Assembly (NCBI RefSeq): GCF_001455965.1
Contig: NZ_LKKO01000001.1
Span: 310,001 to 374,000 of the forward strand
Length of the DNA stretch: 64,000 nt
Source of the DNA: Methylobacterium sp. GXS13
Lineage (GTDB): Bacteria; Pseudomonadota; Alphaproteobacteria; Rhizobiales; Beijerinckiaceae
Reading direction: 5' to 3'
The notes under the pieces were generated by a model that had not been told where the DNA came from, made no database searches, and saw nothing but the letters and a program-made list of their open reading frames with translations. Shown here one piece after another: positions 18,175-30,632 of this stretch; the first letter of the stretch is position 1; each line of letters opens with the position of its first letter. The position numbers and the translations under genes were made by a program.

Positions 18175-19311
18175 TCAGTAGACGACCACGGACCGGATCG
18201 ACTTGCCCTCGTGCATGAGGTCGAAGCCGTGGTTGATCTCGTCGAGCGGCATGGTGTGGGTGATCAGATCATCGATATTGATCTTACCCTCCATGTACCA
18301 ATCGACGATCTTCGGCACATCCGTGCGGCCGCGGGCGCCGCCGAAGGCCGAGCCCTTCCAGACCCGGCCGGTGACCAGCTGGAACGGACGGGTCGAGATC
18401 TCGCGGCCGGCCTCGGCCACGCCGATGACGATCGACTCGCCCCAGCCGCGATGGCAGCACTCGAGCGCCTGGCGCATCACGTGGACGTTGCCCGTGCAGT
18501 CGAAGGAGAAGTCGGCACCGCCGCCCGTGAGATCGACGATGGCCTGGACCACCTTGTCGGTGCCGACCTCGTTCGGATTGATGAAGTCGGTCATGCCGAA
18601 TTTGCGGGCCATGGCCTGCTTCTCCGGGTTGATGTCGACGCCGATGATCTTGTCGGCACCCACCATCCGGGCGGCCTGAAGCACGTTGAGGCCGATGCCG
18701 CCGAGACCGAACACCACCACGTTTGCGCCGGGCCAGACCTTGGCCGTGTAGATCACAGCGCCGATGCCGGTGGTCACGCCGCAACCGATGTAGCAGATCT
18801 TGTCGAAGGGGGCGTCTTCGCGGATCTTGGCCAGCGCGATGGCGGGCAGGACCGTGAAGTTCGAGAAGGTCGAGCAGCCCATATAGTGGAAGACGGTGTT
18901 CGATCCGGAGGGGCTGCCACCGGTGGAGACGCAGGAGAAGCGGCTCGTGCCGTCCGGCATCACGCCCTGGCCCTGGGTGGCGCGGATCGCGGTGCACAGG
19001 TTGGTCCGCTGCGAGAGGCAGGACTTACAGTTGCGGCATTCCGGCGTGTAGAGCGGGATGACATGGTCGCCGGGCTTCAGCGCGGTAACGCCGGCGCCGA
19101 CCTCGCGGACGATGCCCGCGCCCTCATGGCCGAGGATCGCCGGGAACTTGCCCTCGGAATCGAGGCCCGAGAGGGTGTAGGCATCGGTGTGGCAGATACC
19201 GGTGGCCATCAGCTCGACGAGAACCTCGCCGGCCTTGGGCCCCTCGATATCGATGGTCTCGATCGTGAGGGGCTTCTTGGCCTCCCACGCGACCGCGGCG
19301 CGCGTCTTCAT
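18175..19311 (-). CDS. adhC: S-(hydroxymethyl)glutathione dehydrogenase / class III alcohol dehydrogenase
   Basis: A 378-residue zinc-dependent medium-chain dehydrogenase that oxidises the glutathione-formaldehyde adduct with NAD. Catalytic zinc ligands are the Cys in [13 protein letters not shown] (about 40), the His in [10 protein letters not shown] (about 62) and a later Cys. Structural zinc is held by the Cys cluster [17 protein letters not shown] (about 92-106). [20 protein letters not shown] is the NAD-binding Rossmann turn. I use the ATG at 19311 rather than the adjoining GTG, because AGGA then has good spacing. It is followed by fghA, giving a formaldehyde-to-formate detoxification pair. 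Confidence 0.96.
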   Translation of the reverse strand: MKTRAAVAWEAKKPLTIETIDIEGPKAGEVLVELMATGICHTDAYTLSGLDSEGKFPAILGHEGAGIVREVGAGVTALKPGDHVIPLYTPECRNCKSCLSQRTNLCTAIRATQGQGVMPDGTSRFSCVSTGGSPSGSNTVFHYMGCSTFSNFTVLPAIALAKIREDAPFDKICYIGCGVTTGIGAVIYTAKVWPGANVVVFGLGGIGLNVLQAARMVGADKIIGVDINPEKQAMARKFGMTDFINPNEVGTDKVVQAIVDLTGGGADFSFDCTGNVHVMRQALECCHRGWGESIVIGVAEAGREISTRPFQLVTGRVWKGSAFGGARGRTDVPKIVDWYMEGKINIDDLITHTMPLDEINHGFDLMHEGKSIRSVVVY

Positions 19312-20056
19312 CACGTGTTCCTATTGTCTGGACGATCACGGACGGCGTCGAACGGCCGACTCTTCGGCGCGCGACGCTCCAGGGCGGCACACCGAACGGT
19401 CCGAAAATCTGTCGCGTGTGTGATGCTTCTGGCGCCAGGATGCAACGTCTGCGTCCGCGTTTTACGGCCTGCGCCCGGCGTTCTGGCAGGTTCAGGGTGT
19501 GCGTCGCACCCCGGACGCTTAGGTCGCGCGCTGACGTCGCCGCGCATTCGTACCGTGCTCTGACCCGGACCAGGGAGCTTGGCCGACGCACCACCTTCAG
19601 GCCGGAGCCGGTACCGATTCCATCCGTTTCCGCGACACCGCCCGCGGCGTCGGCGGAGAGGCGAGACGTCGGTTGGCTTACCCCGACTGTACCGGAGCCT
19701 GTTTACAGAGACCAAGGTTAAAGCTGCGTCGAGGCGTTGAGATCCGAGGTGGTCTTGCGGACCCCTTCCAGGGCCCATCAGGACATCCTGCCTGAGCACA
19801 AAACCGCGCCGTGGCCGCGACGGACCGTGTTGCGATCAGCTGAGAAGTCCGAGACCGATCCCGCTGGCGTGGCAATCCGGTTACCCGCGATTGGGGCGAG
19901 GCCGCCGAGCCGATCTATGTCCGGGATCGTCAGGGCGAAGCTCGGGATACGGCCCGGGTCAGAACAGACGGTGCCAACCGCGTCACGGACCGACGTCACC
20001 GGCAGGGTGTGATCCGGTCGTAGCGCGGCTCGGCCGCCTCGTTTCCGCAGTGCCGA
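19312..20056. other. Intergenic stretch upstream of adh, no gene recognised
   Basis: About 745 bases. It must contain the adh promoter at its left end. Short frames on both strands have high arginine content and no recognised motif. I found no convincing hairpin with a T run or remnant of a known gene. Confidence 0.55.
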
Positions 20057-20431
20057 TCACTCCGCGTGATGGATCGCCAAGACGACCTGGGCCTGGCTGT
20101 AAGGCTTCGGTACGAACTGACCGTGGTCTGGCACTTCCCGGTCGGCGAACCGATGCCGGCCGGACGTCAACACGAGACGAATATCGGGCCAGGTCCGGTG
20201 GACACGCTCTGACAGGGTCATGCCGCACATCGATCCTGGCATGTCGACATCCGTGAACAACACGCCAATGTCAGACCGATCATGCAGGATGAACCACGCT
20301 TCGTCCGCATGGCGCGCTTCGATCACCGCGAAACCCGCATCCTCCAGTAACTCGACGGCGTTCATCCGAACGAGATCATCGTCCTCGACGACGAGAATGA
20401 TGGACGATTCCGGGGCGCGCTTCAGCGACAT
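20057..20431 (-). CDS. Single-domain response regulator (receiver only)
   Basis: A 124-residue CheY-like receiver with no output domain. ILVVEDDDLVRMNAVELLEDAG supplies the acidic metal-binding pair, LFTDVDMPG the phospho-acceptor aspartate at about residue 61, LTSGR the conserved Thr/Ser, and VPKPY the lysine. It diverges from an HWE histidine kinase gene, a frequent pairing in Hyphomicrobiales, and is probably its target. Confidence 0.92.
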   Translation of the reverse strand: MSLKRAPESSIILVVEDDDLVRMNAVELLEDAGFAVIEARHADEAWFILHDRSDIGVLFTDVDMPGSMCGMTLSERVHRTWPDIRLVLTSGRHRFADREVPDHGQFVPKPYSQAQVVLAIHHAE

Positions 20432-20612
20432 GGCCGATCAACCGGCAAATCCGGAATCGGTTGCGCATCGGGATGGTGATTGCAAAACTGTCGCGTCAGT
20501 CTCCCGTCGCCGACAACGGAGCCCCGAACGAGGGAGCAAACCGGCCGACACGGGGCTCTGGATCCCGGCGGCAGAATCCCGCTTCTCGACCTTTGGCTTG
20601 TTCAGAACGCTC

Positions 20613-21590
20613 ATGGCTGACGATCCCGCACTGACCGGTGACGAGTGGACGCTCGCCAGTTTTACCGGGGCGATACACCGGGGCGGGGTCGGTTTGTGGG
20701 CCTGGTCCCCGGAACGACGCCTGGCACAGCTTGACAGTTTGTGCCGGGCCTTTTGGGGGACGACTGAGCCTCTGGTGGGCATCGACACACTGTTCACCAA
20801 GGTCAATGCCGAGGATCGCCATGGGATGATGCTGGACTGGACGGCAAGCGCGACCGAGCCGCAGCCTTACAGCTTCGACTTTCGCATCGGCGAGGGGGCC
20901 GAAGCACGCTGGATCTCCGCCCGCGGTGTCGGCGGCGATGCCGGCCGGGTGGGCGATTGGGTTCAGGCCATCTTCCTCGATATCACCGACCGCAAGCGCG
21001 CGGAGGAGGCCGAGCACTTGCTCACCGCCGAACTCGCGCACCGCGTCTCGAACATGTTTACGGTCGCCCGCGCCCTCACCGCCATCGTCGCTCGCGAGGC
21101 CAAATCGACCCCGCATTTCGCAGAGGACCTATCCCGGCGGTTCGGTGTCTTGCACGAGGCGACCACCTTGGCGACCCGTTCGCACAAGCTCGACCAAGGC
21201 AACGTCAGGCTGCGGGATCTCGCCGAGCGCATCCTGGCCCCCTACCAGCATGATGCCAACATCACAGTCGACGTCGAGGATGCTGCCGTGACCAGCTCCG
21301 ACCGGATCAACGACTACGCGATGATCTTCCACGAACTCGCGACGAACTCAGCGAAGTATGGAGCGCTCTCGGCCGGGGGCAGGCTCACGCTGACCGGGCG
21401 CATCGACGGCGATGCCGTGAAACTGACGTGGGAGGAAGGGGCCGCACCATCCGGAGCGGCGAAGGCTGAAGGCACAGGGTTCGGCTCGCGTCTTCTCAAA
21501 CAGACCATCGAGCGCAGCCTGAGGGGAAGCTTCCAGCGCATCATCGACGATGGCGGACTGCACTTCGCGATGGTCGTTCCGGTCAAATGA
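20613..21590 (+). CDS. HWE-family sensor histidine kinase with PAS domain
   Basis: A 325-residue cytoplasmic kinase. A PAS-like sensor occupies about residues 15-128, ending in IFLDITDRKRAEEAE. The dimerisation box LTAELAHRVSNMFTVARAL carries the phospho-acceptor His at about 143. The ATPase domain has HELATNSAKYGAL (the N box with the H of the HWE name) and LTWEEGA (the W-x-E). The start is uncertain: the ATG at 20613 gives a compact PAS start, while the frame stays open back to an ATG at 20430 that overlaps the divergent regulator start. It probably phosphorylates the neighbouring single-domain regulator. The signal is unknown. Confidence 0.88.
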   Translation: MADDPALTGDEWTLASFTGAIHRGGVGLWAWSPERRLAQLDSLCRAFWGTTEPLVGIDTLFTKVNAEDRHGMMLDWTASATEPQPYSFDFRIGEGAEARWISARGVGGDAGRVGDWVQAIFLDITDRKRAEEAEHLLTAELAHRVSNMFTVARALTAIVAREAKSTPHFAEDLSRRFGVLHEATTLATRSHKLDQGNVRLRDLAERILAPYQHDANITVDVEDAAVTSSDRINDYAMIFHELATNSAKYGALSAGGRLTLTGRIDGDAVKLTWEEGAAPSGAAKAEGTGFGSRLLKQTIERSLRGSFQRIIDDGGLHFAMVVPVK

Positions 21591-22159
21591 GGCTTTGGGC
21601 GACGTCGCGATGGCCTAACCTGGAGGTTATGGGCCGGTCGATACACGGGGATGGCCGTGAAGATTGATGCCGTTGCCCGACCGCGCGAGGGCACCCACAG
21701 TTTGCTTCGGCGAGCAGGGGACTGACCCCGGCAATCAGCGCCGCCGTCACCCGCGGCGGCGCCTAGGCTCGACAAGATCGCGCCCGCTGCGCCGGAAGGT
21801 ATGCTCTTGGGCTTTCCTGTGGATCCACGCGCCGTCTCGGTCGGACAGCGATCGCGTTGCTTATAAGTCTGCCTACTTGCTGAGTTTCTTCATCCGGACG
21901 CCGCCGAACTGGCGGCGGAGCTGATGCGGGCCGACGAGCGGTTTTACCACGCTCATAAGATTGAATCGGTAGGCCAGTTCAGAGGCAGCGCAACGCACGT
22001 TATCGACGTTCGTGCCGCTTGCAGGCCGCTAATTTGATCGTGTTGATTGGCGCTGACTGCCGTCAGATCATCGACCTAACGACAGTCATCGGCGGTGTGC
22101 TGAAGAGGAGCGTATGCCCGAAGCACTGTCTGGAGTGCCTCGGACATACGCCGTTCCTC
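21591..22159. other. Intergenic stretch between convergent kinase and nrdJ
   Basis: About 570 bases with no supported gene. Composition falls near 21860-22080. The frames seen are short and lack known motifs. The right end carries a long hairpin beyond the nrdJ stop codon, listed separately. Confidence 0.55.
22111..22150 (-). terminator. nrdJ: 17-bp hairpin downstream of nrdJ
   Basis: CGTATGCCCGAAGCACT at 22111-22127 and AGTGCCTCGGACATACG at 22134-22150 form a 17-bp stem. Its only two non-Watson-Crick positions can pair as wobble in one RNA strand. The loop is six bases. It begins about ten bases after the nrdJ stop. There is no T run, so it may be a 3'-end stabiliser as well as a terminator. 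Confidence 0.6.
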
Positions 22160-25100
22160 TTATGAGCAGCCGGTGGTGGACCCGCAGGTGTCGCACTTCA
22201 GGCAGGTACCGTTGCGGACCAGCGTGAAGTTCGCGCATTCCGGGCAGGCCTCGCCGACATAGCCTTTCATCTTCGCCTCGGCGCGGCGGTCGGCGACGGT
22301 CCGCTCCACCTTGGTGAAGGGAAGGGTGTCGGCGATCGTCTCGGACAGGCCGGCGACCGCCGGCTCGGCCTTCAGCGCCGAGGTGCCGTGGATCGCGTGG
22401 ACCGTGCCGCCGGCCGGAGCCGTCTGGCCGGTGCCGGCGGCACCGACGCCGACCGTGCCGCCCGCCGGGCCGCCCTGGATCAGGGTGAGCCGGTCGGCCG
22501 AGCCGCGCAGCAGGCCGCGCGACACGATCGAGGAGGCCGGCGCGGGCTTGGGGCCCTCGCGGGTGGTGTCGGCCGCCTCGCCGCCGCCGATCACCGTGCC
22601 GCCGATCTCGGCGGGGCTGACATGGGCAAGGTCGGCGCGGCCGAGATACGAGACCGCCAGCTCCCGGAAGACGTAGTCCAGGAGGGAGGTCGCGTTCTTG
22701 ATCGCGTCGTTGCCCTGCACGAAACCGGCCGGCTCGAACCGGGTGAATGTGAAGGCCTCGACATACTCTTCGAGGGGCACGCCGTACTGGAGGCCCAGCG
22801 AGATCGCGATGGCGAAGTTGTTCATCAGGCTCCGGAAGGTCGCGCCTTCCTTGTGCATGTCGATGAAGATCTCGCCGAGGCGGCCGTCGTCGTACTCGCC
22901 GGTGCGCAGGTAGACCTTGTGGCCGCCCACCACCGCCTTCTGCGTGTAGCCCTTGCGGCGGGCCGGCAGCTTCTCGCGGGAGCGGATGTGCTCGACCCGC
23001 TCGATCACCCGCTCGACGATCTTCTCGGCGATCTGGGCGGCCTTGGCCGCCGCAGGCGCCTGGATCAGGGCCTCCAGGGCGTCGTCGGCATCCTCGTCCT
23101 CGTCGGCGATCAGGGCGGCGTTGAGCGGCTGCGACAGCTTCGAGCCGTCGCGGTAGAGGGCGTTCGCTTTGAGCGCCAGGGTCCAGGACAGGCGGTAGGC
23201 CGCCTTGCAATCCTCGACGGTGGCGTCGTTGGGCATGTTGATCGTCTTGGAGATCGCCCCCGAGATGAACGGCTGGGCCGCCGCCATCATGCGGATGTGG
23301 CTCTCCACCGACAGGTAGCGCTTGCCGATGCGGCCGCACGGGTTGGCGCAATCGAACACCGGGTAGTGCTCGGGCTTGAGGCCCGGTGCGCCCTCCAGCG
23401 TCATCGCCCCGCAGATATGGGTGTTGGCGACCTCGATGTCCTTCTTCGAAAAGCCGAGGAACGGCAGCAGCTCGAAGGTCGGGTCCGAGAGCTTTTCCGC
23501 CGGGACCTTGAGGGTCTGGATCAGAAAGTCGTCGCCTAGCGTCCACCGGTTGAACACGAACTTGATGTCAAAGGCCGACTTCAGGCCCTTCTCCACCGCG
23601 GCGATCTTGTCGTCGGTGAAGCCCTTGCCGCGCAGGGTCGTGGGGTTGATCGCCGGCGCCTGGCCCATGGAGCCGTGGCCGACCGCGTAGGCTTCGATCT
23701 CGGCGATCTCGGATTCGCGGTAGCCCAGCGCCCGCAGCGCGTCCGGCGCCGCCTGGTTGATGATCTTGAAGTAGCCGCCGCCGGCGAGCTTCTTGAATTT
23801 CACAAGGGCGAAGTCGGGCTCGATGCCGGTGGTGTCGCAATCCATCACGAGGCCGATCGTGCCGGTGGGCGCGATGACGGTCGTCTGGGCGTTGCGGTAG
23901 CCGTGGGTCTCGCCGAGCTGGAGCGCCCGGTCCCAGGCCGCGCGGGCATGAGCGCCGAGATTGTCCTGCGGGATGTTGGCGTGGTCCAGCGGCACCGGGG
24001 CGATGCTCAGGAACTCGTAGCCCTCGGCCTCGCCGAGGGCGGCGCGCCGGTGATTGCGGATCACCTTCAGCATCGCATCGGCGTTGTCGTCGTAGGCCGG
24101 GAACGGGCCGAGCTCGGCCGCCATCTCGGCCGAGGTGGCGTAGGCGACGCCGGTCATGATCGCGGTGAGGGCACCGGCCAGCGCCCGGCCCTCATGCGAG
24201 TCGTAGGGCAGGCCCATCGTCATCAGCAGGCCGCCGATATTGGCGTAGCCGAGGCCGAGCGTCCGGTAGCGGTAGGACAGCTCCGCGATCTCCTTGGACG
24301 GGAACTGCGCCATCATCACGGAGATCTCGAGCACCACCGTCCAGAGGCGGTTCAGATGCTCGAACGCCTCGACGTCGAAATGCTTGGTCTGCCGGTCGTA
24401 CATCGTCAGCAGGTTGGCCGAGGCCAGGTTGCAGGCGGTGTCGTCCAGGAACATGTACTCGGAGCACGGGTTCGAGGCCCGGATCCGGCCGCCCGACGGG
24501 CAGGTGTGCCAGTCGTTCATCGTGGTGTTGAAGTGCAGGCCCGGGTCCGCCGAGGCCCAGGCGGCCTCGCCGATCTTCTCCCACAGGTCCCGCGCCTTCA
24601 GGGTCTTGGCAGTCTTGCCGGTTGTGCGCTGGGTGAGGTGCCAATCGGCATCGGCGTCGACCGCCCGCAGGAAGTCGTCCGTGAGCGAGACCGAGTTGTT
24701 GGAGTTCTGCCCGGCGACCGTGAGGTAGGCCTCGGAATCCCAGTCGGTGTCGTAGACGGGGAAGTCGATCTTGGTGAAGCCCTGGCGGGCGAACTGGACG
24801 ACGCGCTTGATGTAGGCATCCGGCACGGAGGCCTTGCGGGCGGCCTTGATCTCGCGCTTCAGGGCCGGGTTACGCTCCGCATCGAAGCAGGCATCGCCCT
24901 CGGCCTCGCACTGGGTGCAGGCCTTCATGACCAGGCCGAGATGCTTGGACACGACCTTGGAGCCGGTCACCAGGGCGGCGACCTTCTGCTCCTCCTTCAC
25001 CTTCCAGTCGATGAACGCCTCGATATCCGGGTGATCGATATCGACGATCACCATCTTGGCGGCGCGGCGGGTGGTGCCGCCGGATTTGATCGCCCCGGCC

Positions 25101-25891
25101 GCCCGGTCGCCGATCTTGAGGAAGCTCATCAGGCCCGACGACTTGCCGCCGCCGCCGAGCTTCTCGTTCTCGCCGCGCAGCGCGGAGAAATTCGAGCCGG
25201 TGCCGGAGCCGTACTTGAACAGGCGCGCCTCGCGGACCCACAGGTCCATGATGCCGCCGTCGTTGACGAGGTCGTCCTGCACGCCCTGGATGAAGCAGGC
25301 ATGCGGCTGGGGATGCTCGTAGCTGGAGGCCGAGCGGGTCAATTCACCGGTGCGGTAATCGCAGTAGAAATGGCCCTGGCTCGGGCCGTCGATGCCGTAG
25401 GCCCAGTGCAGGCCGGTATTGAACCATTGCGGCGAGTTCGGCGCCACCATCTGCTTGGCGAGCATGTAGCGCAGCTCGTCGAAGAACGCGGAGGCGTCCT
25501 CCTCGGAGGAGAAGTAGCGGCCCTTCCAGCCCCAGTAGGTCCAGCAGCCGGCCAGGCGATCGAACACCTGCGTGGCCGAGGATTCCGAGCCGATGCGCTC
25601 CTCCTCCGGCAGCTCGGCCAGGGCGGCCTCGTCGGCCACCGCGCGCCACAGGAAGGAGGGGACGTCGTTCTCCTCCACCTTCTTCAAGCGAGCCGGCACG
25701 CCGGCCTTGCGGAAGTACTTCTGGGCCAGCACGTCGCTGGCGACCTGGCTCCAGCTCTCCGGCACGTCGATGCCGTCCAGGCGGAACACCACGGACCCGT
25801 CGGGATTGCGGATCTCGCTTAGGGCCTTGCGGAACGGAATGCCCGTGTAGGGCGACTGTCCGGCCGTGGTGTAGCGACGCTCGAACCGCAT
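22160..25891 (-). CDS. nrdJ: Vitamin B12-dependent (class II) ribonucleotide reductase
   Basis: A 1243-residue adenosylcobalamin-dependent reductase that makes deoxyribonucleotides without needing oxygen. The catalytic barrel contains [23 protein letters not shown] and [47 protein letters not shown] is a family signature in the first third. The C-terminus ends in a four-cysteine ribbon (CPECANF...[14 protein letters not shown]), seen in long NrdJ proteins and thought to help recycle active-site thiols. The start is the ATG at 25891, eight bases from GAGAGG; a GTG nine bases earlier is too close to the site. Two candidate NrdR operators lie upstream. A hairpin follows the stop. Confidence 0.97.
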   Translation of the reverse strand: MRFERRYTTAGQSPYTGIPFRKALSEIRNPDGSVVFRLDGIDVPESWSQVASDVLAQKYFRKAGVPARLKKVEENDVPSFLWRAVADEAALAELPEEERIGSESSATQVFDRLAGCWTYWGWKGRYFSSEEDASAFFDELRYMLAKQMVAPNSPQWFNTGLHWAYGIDGPSQGHFYCDYRTGELTRSASSYEHPQPHACFIQGVQDDLVNDGGIMDLWVREARLFKYGSGTGSNFSALRGENEKLGGGGKSSGLMSFLKIGDRAAGAIKSGGTTRRAAKMVIVDIDHPDIEAFIDWKVKEEQKVAALVTGSKVVSKHLGLVMKACTQCEAEGDACFDAERNPALKREIKAARKASVPDAYIKRVVQFARQGFTKIDFPVYDTDWDSEAYLTVAGQNSNNSVSLTDDFLRAVDADADWHLTQRTTGKTAKTLKARDLWEKIGEAAWASADPGLHFNTTMNDWHTCPSGGRIRASNPCSEYMFLDDTACNLASANLLTMYDRQTKHFDVEAFEHLNRLWTVVLEISVMMAQFPSKEIAELSYRYRTLGLGYANIGGLLMTMGLPYDSHEGRALAGALTAIMTGVAYATSAEMAAELGPFPAYDDNADAMLKVIRNHRRAALGEAEGYEFLSIAPVPLDHANIPQDNLGAHARAAWDRALQLGETHGYRNAQTTVIAPTGTIGLVMDCDTTGIEPDFALVKFKKLAGGGYFKIINQAAPDALRALGYRESEIAEIEAYAVGHGSMGQAPAINPTTLRGKGFTDDKIAAVEKGLKSAFDIKFVFNRWTLGDDFLIQTLKVPAEKLSDPTFELLPFLGFSKKDIEVANTHICGAMTLEGAPGLKPEHYPVFDCANPCGRIGKRYLSVESHIRMMAAAQPFISGAISKTINMPNDATVEDCKAAYRLSWTLALKANALYRDGSKLSQPLNAALIADEDEDADDALEALIQAPAAAKAAQIAEKIVERVIERVEHIRSREKLPARRKGYTQKAVVGGHKVYLRTGEYDDGRLGEIFIDMHKEGATFRSLMNNFAIAISLGLQYGVPLEEYVEAFTFTRFEPAGFVQGNDAIKNATSLLDYVFRELAVSYLGRADLAHVSPAEIGGTVIGGGEAADTTREGPKPAPASSIVSRGLLRGSADRLTLIQGGPAGGTVGVGAAGTGQTAPAGGTVHAIHGTSALKAEPAVAGLSETIADTLPFTKVERTVADRRAEAKMKGYVGEACPECANFTLVRNGTCLKCDTCGSTTGCS

Positions 25892-26100
25892 GAAACACAC
25901 CTCTCCCGTCGGGACACGAATGTCCCGGCCCCGCTGGACGCAGGGTCGATACCCATTAAGGGGGTCGCGTTCACCCGCCCCCGGAAACCAGGCGCGTGGC
26001 GAGTCAGCGAAGATGATTCTAGGGCCGGTCGAACCTGCCGAAACGCACCACAGGGGCGGCGCGACCGATGCAGAGACATTACCGCCGTGATCGCTCTCAC

Positions 26101-26146
26101 GTCAACAAGTGGTGTGCGGGCACCCGGTTCCCCGCTAGATGTTGTG
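26101..26146 (-). promoter_or_regulatory. Candidate pair of NrdR boxes upstream of nrdJ
   Basis: Reading towards nrdJ, CACAACATCTAGCG (26146-26133) matches the known NrdR-box pattern CACWATATATWGTG at 11 of 14 positions. A weaker copy, CACCACTTGTTGAC (26114-26101), matches at about 8. Their centres are 32 bases apart, three helical turns, the spacing usually seen for NrdR boxes. They lie 210-255 bases before the nrdJ start. NrdR is the ATP/dATP-sensing repressor of ribonucleotide reductase genes. This assignment is by pattern only. Confidence 0.5.
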
Positions 26147-26168
26147 CCGGCTCGCATAAAGCTGTGGA

Positions 26169-26188
26169 TATCCGGGGCACCCCGGATA
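26169..26188. promoter_or_regulatory. 20-bp near-perfect palindrome between nrdJ and the NDUFA12 gene
   Basis: TATCCGGGG at 26169-26177 and CCCCGGATA at 26180-26188 are perfect complements with only two bases between them, so the element is a compact operator-like dyad, too tight for a good RNA hairpin. It lies 23 bases beyond the stronger NrdR-like box. A second small inverted repeat, CTAAAGT / ACTTTAG, is at 26241-26260. The rest of the 515-base gap between nrdJ and the next gene holds no supported ORF. Confidence 0.4.
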
Positions 26189-26406
26189 AGTGCCCTTCCC
26201 GCATTCGGGATTCGGATCGGAAAAATTTTCGATCCACACCCTAAAGTAGAGGCACTTTAGCGCAGCTTGTGAGTAGCCGACTGATGTCCGGGGCCGGCGT
26301 TGCCGCGCAGCGACAGTTGGGCCGAACCGCTGGACTCGGGGGCGCGCGCTCACCATAACGGCCCCACGATGCGCCTGCGCGGCGCGGCTTGAAACCGGGA
26401 CCGGCG

Positions 26407-26823
26407 ATGGCGCTGAAGGACACTTTGCTGCGCGTCTTCACGTGGTGGAACGGCCAGACCGTCTCGCTGGCGCTCCAGACCGCGCGCACCGGCATCTTCG
26501 TCGGCGAGGACGATTTCGGAAACAAGTATTACAAGGCCGAAGGCGCGCTGATCGACCGCTCGGTCGGCTCCGAGCGGCGCTGGGTGGTCTATAACGGCTA
26601 CGCCGATGCCTCGAAGGTGCCGCCGGGCTGGCGCGGCTGGCTGTGCCACAACGTCGATCTCGCCCCCAGCGAGGAAGACTACAAGCCCCGCGCCTGGCAG
26701 CAGCCCCACGTCGAGAATCAGACCGGGACGCCCAACGCCTACCGGCCGCAGGGTTCGCAGCTCTCCTGGGGCTCCAGGGCTGCCGCGACCGGCGATTACG
26801 TCTCCTGGACGCCCGGCGACTAG
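26407..26823 (+). CDS. NADH:ubiquinone oxidoreductase subunit NDUFA12 (B17.2-like)
   Basis: A 138-residue accessory subunit of respiratory complex I, shared by alphaproteobacteria and mitochondria. Its markers are an N-terminal LLRVFTWWNGQT, then GEDDFGNKYYKAEG, then RRWVVYNGYADASKVPPGW, which is the most conserved part of the family, and GWLCHNVDLAPSEEDY. The C-terminus is Pro/Gly-rich. It binds the matrix/cytoplasmic arm of complex I. I use the ATG at 26407. The following DUF2155 gene on the same strand is its usual neighbour in Hyphomicrobiales. Confidence 0.95.
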   Translation: MALKDTLLRVFTWWNGQTVSLALQTARTGIFVGEDDFGNKYYKAEGALIDRSVGSERRWVVYNGYADASKVPPGWRGWLCHNVDLAPSEEDYKPRAWQQPHVENQTGTPNAYRPQGSQLSWGSRAAATGDYVSWTPGD

Positions 26824-27033
26824 GCTTGCGGCTCCGGCGCCCTTTTGCCGCCACCGTTCCGGTGTTCACCTCAAAGTCATCCGATCCGACCGCCGCGCCC
26901 GTGACGGCGCGACCGGCCTCTTTCTAGAGCCTCGCCCCGGACTCGGGCCGGAGCCCTGGAGTCCTTGTTTCGCATCGTCGTCGTCCGAAGGCCGGCCGCC
27001 ACCGTTCGGGACGATGCCTTAGGGGTCCGAGCC

Positions 27034-27690
27034 TTGAGCCGCACCAAAGCCCTCGCACGCCCCGCTCTCGCCGTCAGTCTGGCGCTGGCCCTCAGTGCCG
27101 GACCGGCCGCGGCCGACAAGATCAAGAACCCGACTGCGGTCTTTTCCGGCCTCGACAAGATCACCGGCCGCATCGTGTCCTTTGAGGTCGCGGTGGACGA
27201 GACCGTGCAGTTCGGCTCCCTGCAGATGACCCCGCGGGTCTGCTACACCCGGCCGCCGACCGAGAGCGCCAAGACCACGGCCTTCCTCGAGGTCGACGAG
27301 GTCACGCTCGACAACAAGTATCGCCGCATCTTCACCGGGTGGATGTTCGCGTCGAGCCCGGGCCTGCACGCGATCGAGCACCCGATCTACGATGTCTGGC
27401 TGGTCGACTGCAAAGGCGGCAGCGATGTGATTGCCGAGGCGAAGGAGCAGGAGGACGTGCCGGCGGTGGCCGCCAAGCCGGAGCGGACGAAGCGCGCCGG
27501 CCGGGATTCGACGAAGACCGCTCAGCAGCTCAACGCCGCCGGCCAGGTCGATGTCGAAGCACCGCGCGGTGTGCCGGTCCAGCCGCGCCAGAAGCCCTCG
27601 CGCAAGTTCTTCCCGTCGAACGAGGGCCCGGCGCCGGCCCCCCCAGCCCCGCCGCAGCCGCAGAACCTGTTCGACGCGCTCTTCCGCTAG
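27034..27690 (+). CDS. DUF2155 domain secreted protein
   Basis: A protein of about 218 residues with a signal peptide ([15 protein letters not shown]), then the DUF2155 core: [37 protein letters not shown] and [27 protein letters not shown]. The two cysteines could form a disulfide in the periplasm. The last 70 residues are Pro/Lys-rich and probably disordered. The start is a TTG at 27034 with AGGGG at good spacing; a TTG at 26965 would lengthen the leader. Its stop codon shares bases with the convergent aat stop. Function of the family is not established. Confidence 0.88.
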   Translation: MSRTKALARPALAVSLALALSAGPAAADKIKNPTAVFSGLDKITGRIVSFEVAVDETVQFGSLQMTPRVCYTRPPTESAKTTAFLEVDEVTLDNKYRRIFTGWMFASSPGLHAIEHPIYDVWLVDCKGGSDVIAEAKEQEDVPAVAAKPERTKRAGRDSTKTAQQLNAAGQVDVEAPRGVPVQPRQKPSRKFFPSNEGPAPAPPAPPQPQNLFDALFR

Positions 27691-28367
27691 GTCTCGCCGA
27701 CGCCCAGAGCGGACAGTACCTGCGCGCCCGGCACGGAACCGTCGCAGGGCCAGACGTTCCAATCCGCGACCTGGTCGAGGGCCGCCGCCAGCCGCCGCTT
27801 GTAGATGTGCCGGGGCAGTTCCTCGGCACCGAACTGCGTGAGGTGGTCGGTCACGAACTGGGTGTCGGCGAGCCGGTAGCCGCCGGCGCGCAGGCGGGCC
27901 ATCAGGTGGACGAGGGCGACCTTCGAGGCGTCGCGCACCTCGTGGAACATGCTCTCGCCGAAGAACGCCGCGCCCAGCGAGACGCCGTAGAGACCGCCGA
28001 CGAGGCGCGGCTCTTCCCCCGCATAGACCTCGACGGTGTGGACGTGGCCGATGTCGAACAGGGCGCCGTAGAGCTCGCGGATGCGGCCGTTGATCCAGGT
28101 CTTCTCGCTGTCCCGGCGCGGGGCGGCGCAACCGCTGATCACCCCGTGGAAATCGGTGTCGCACCGGACCTCGAACTGGTCGGACCGCACCGTCCGGGCC
28201 AGGCGGCGGGACACCCGGAAGCCGTCGAGGGGCAGCACGCCGCGGGCCCGCGGCTCCACCCAGTACAGGGTCGAGTCGCTCGCATCCTCCGCCATCGGGA
28301 AGATGCCCGCCGCATAGGCCTTCAGCAGGATCTCGGGGGTGATGTCCACGCGGGTCGCATCGTGCAT
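27687..28367 (-). CDS. aat: Leucyl/phenylalanyl-tRNA--protein transferase
   Basis: A 226-residue enzyme that adds Leu or Phe from tRNA to proteins with N-terminal Arg or Lys, marking them for ClpAP. Its family motifs are [62 protein letters not shown] and [18 protein letters not shown], with the last stretch forming the acyltransferase GNAT-like core. I choose the ATG at 28367 because the family begins close to [11 protein letters not shown]. Upstream in-frame sequence to 28442 has no motif. The 3' end overlaps the DUF2155 stop codon by three bases (convergent). Confidence 0.95.
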   Translation of the reverse strand: MHDATRVDITPEILLKAYAAGIFPMAEDASDSTLYWVEPRARGVLPLDGFRVSRRLARTVRSDQFEVRCDTDFHGVISGCAAPRRDSEKTWINGRIRELYGALFDIGHVHTVEVYAGEEPRLVGGLYGVSLGAAFFGESMFHEVRDASKVALVHLMARLRAGGYRLADTQFVTDHLTQFGAEELPRHIYKRRLAAALDQVADWNVWPCDGSVPGAQVLSALGVGET

Positions 28368-28455
28368 GGGGCGAGTGTCGCGCGGGGCCGGTCCAAATGC
28401 CAGAGCCGGCATCGGCTGCGATCGCCGCAAGGGCGACGACAATCCCCCGTCGGGA

Positions 28456-29808
<1,353 letters not shown>

Positions 29809-30005
29809 CGAACCCTTAGAGCGTCCAGGCGATCCGACGGGACCGCGCAGGATGATCTATCCTCTTGTTGCGCGACGTTTTCCAGGCCCGAAGCGGCAGC
29901 CGGTTCGGCGGAAGACGCCCAGAGCCCCCCTGCGCCGAAGCGATCACCGCCGCGTGGCGGGATGCGGAGCAGGGCGTGGAGCGGACGTGCAGCTTCAGAC
30001 GCCGC

Positions 30006-30473
30006 TCACGCGATGACGAGCAGCGCCTCGCCGAACTCGACCGGCTGGCCGTCCTCGACGAAGATCGCCGTGACCGTGCCGGCGCGGGGCGCGACGATCT
30101 CGTTGAAGGTCTTCATCGCCTCGATGAGGAGCAGCTTGTCGCCGGCCTCGACTTTCGAGCCGATATCGATGAAGGCCTTAGCCTCCGGGGAGGGGCGCAG
30201 ATAGGCGGTCCCGACCATCGGGGACGGCACCGAACCGGGATGCGCGCGGGCCGGCTCGGCCGGGACGAGGGCGCCGGTCGGCGGAGCAACGGGGGGCGCC
30301 GCCACGGCGACCGGCGCAGGCGCCGCGACCTGGACGTTCACGGGCTCGAGCCGCCGCACGACGCGGATGCGCAGGTCGCCCTTCTCGACCTCGATCTCGG
30401 ACAAGCCGGTCTCGGTGACGAGGTTGGCGAGTTCGCGGACGAGCTCGGAGTCGATGGGTTCGTTCTTAGGCAT
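30006..30473 (-). CDS. accB: Acetyl-CoA carboxylase biotin carboxyl carrier protein
   Basis: A 155-residue carrier. The N-terminal helix region ([20 protein letters not shown]) is followed by an Ala/Pro/Val-rich flexible linker at about residues 45-80. A biotinyl domain with the attachment motif [12 protein letters not shown] then places biotin on K121. I start at the ATG at 30473, preceded by GAAGG. It is upstream of accC and supplies the biotin that AccC carboxylates. Confidence 0.97.
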   Translation of the reverse strand: MPKNEPIDSELVRELANLVTETGLSEIEVEKGDLRIRVVRRLEPVNVQVAAPAPVAVAAPPVAPPTGALVPAEPARAHPGSVPSPMVGTAYLRPSPEAKAFIDIGSKVEAGDKLLLIEAMKTFNEIVAPRAGTVTAIFVEDGQPVEFGEALLVIA

Positions 30474-30632
30474 CCGGCCTTCTTCGTATCGCGCCGCCGC
30501 GGTCGGTTCATCCGGCATACGCACTGGCACTCGATCACAGCCTTGCGGCTGGCGGCTCTTAGACGAAGGCGGCCCGGCGCGACAAGGCCGCGCAGTCCGC
30601 CATCCGCCGGTGGGAAGCTACGGCGGCGCGCC

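Noticed and set aside
21591-22159. Short frames in this gap as small genes
   Set aside because: None has a ribosome site with a plausible protein pattern, and composition is unlike coding DNA here.
23675-25822. 715-codon open frame on the plus strand
   Set aside because: Lies wholly antisense to nrdJ, with repetitive Val/Gly/Arg content and no family similarity.
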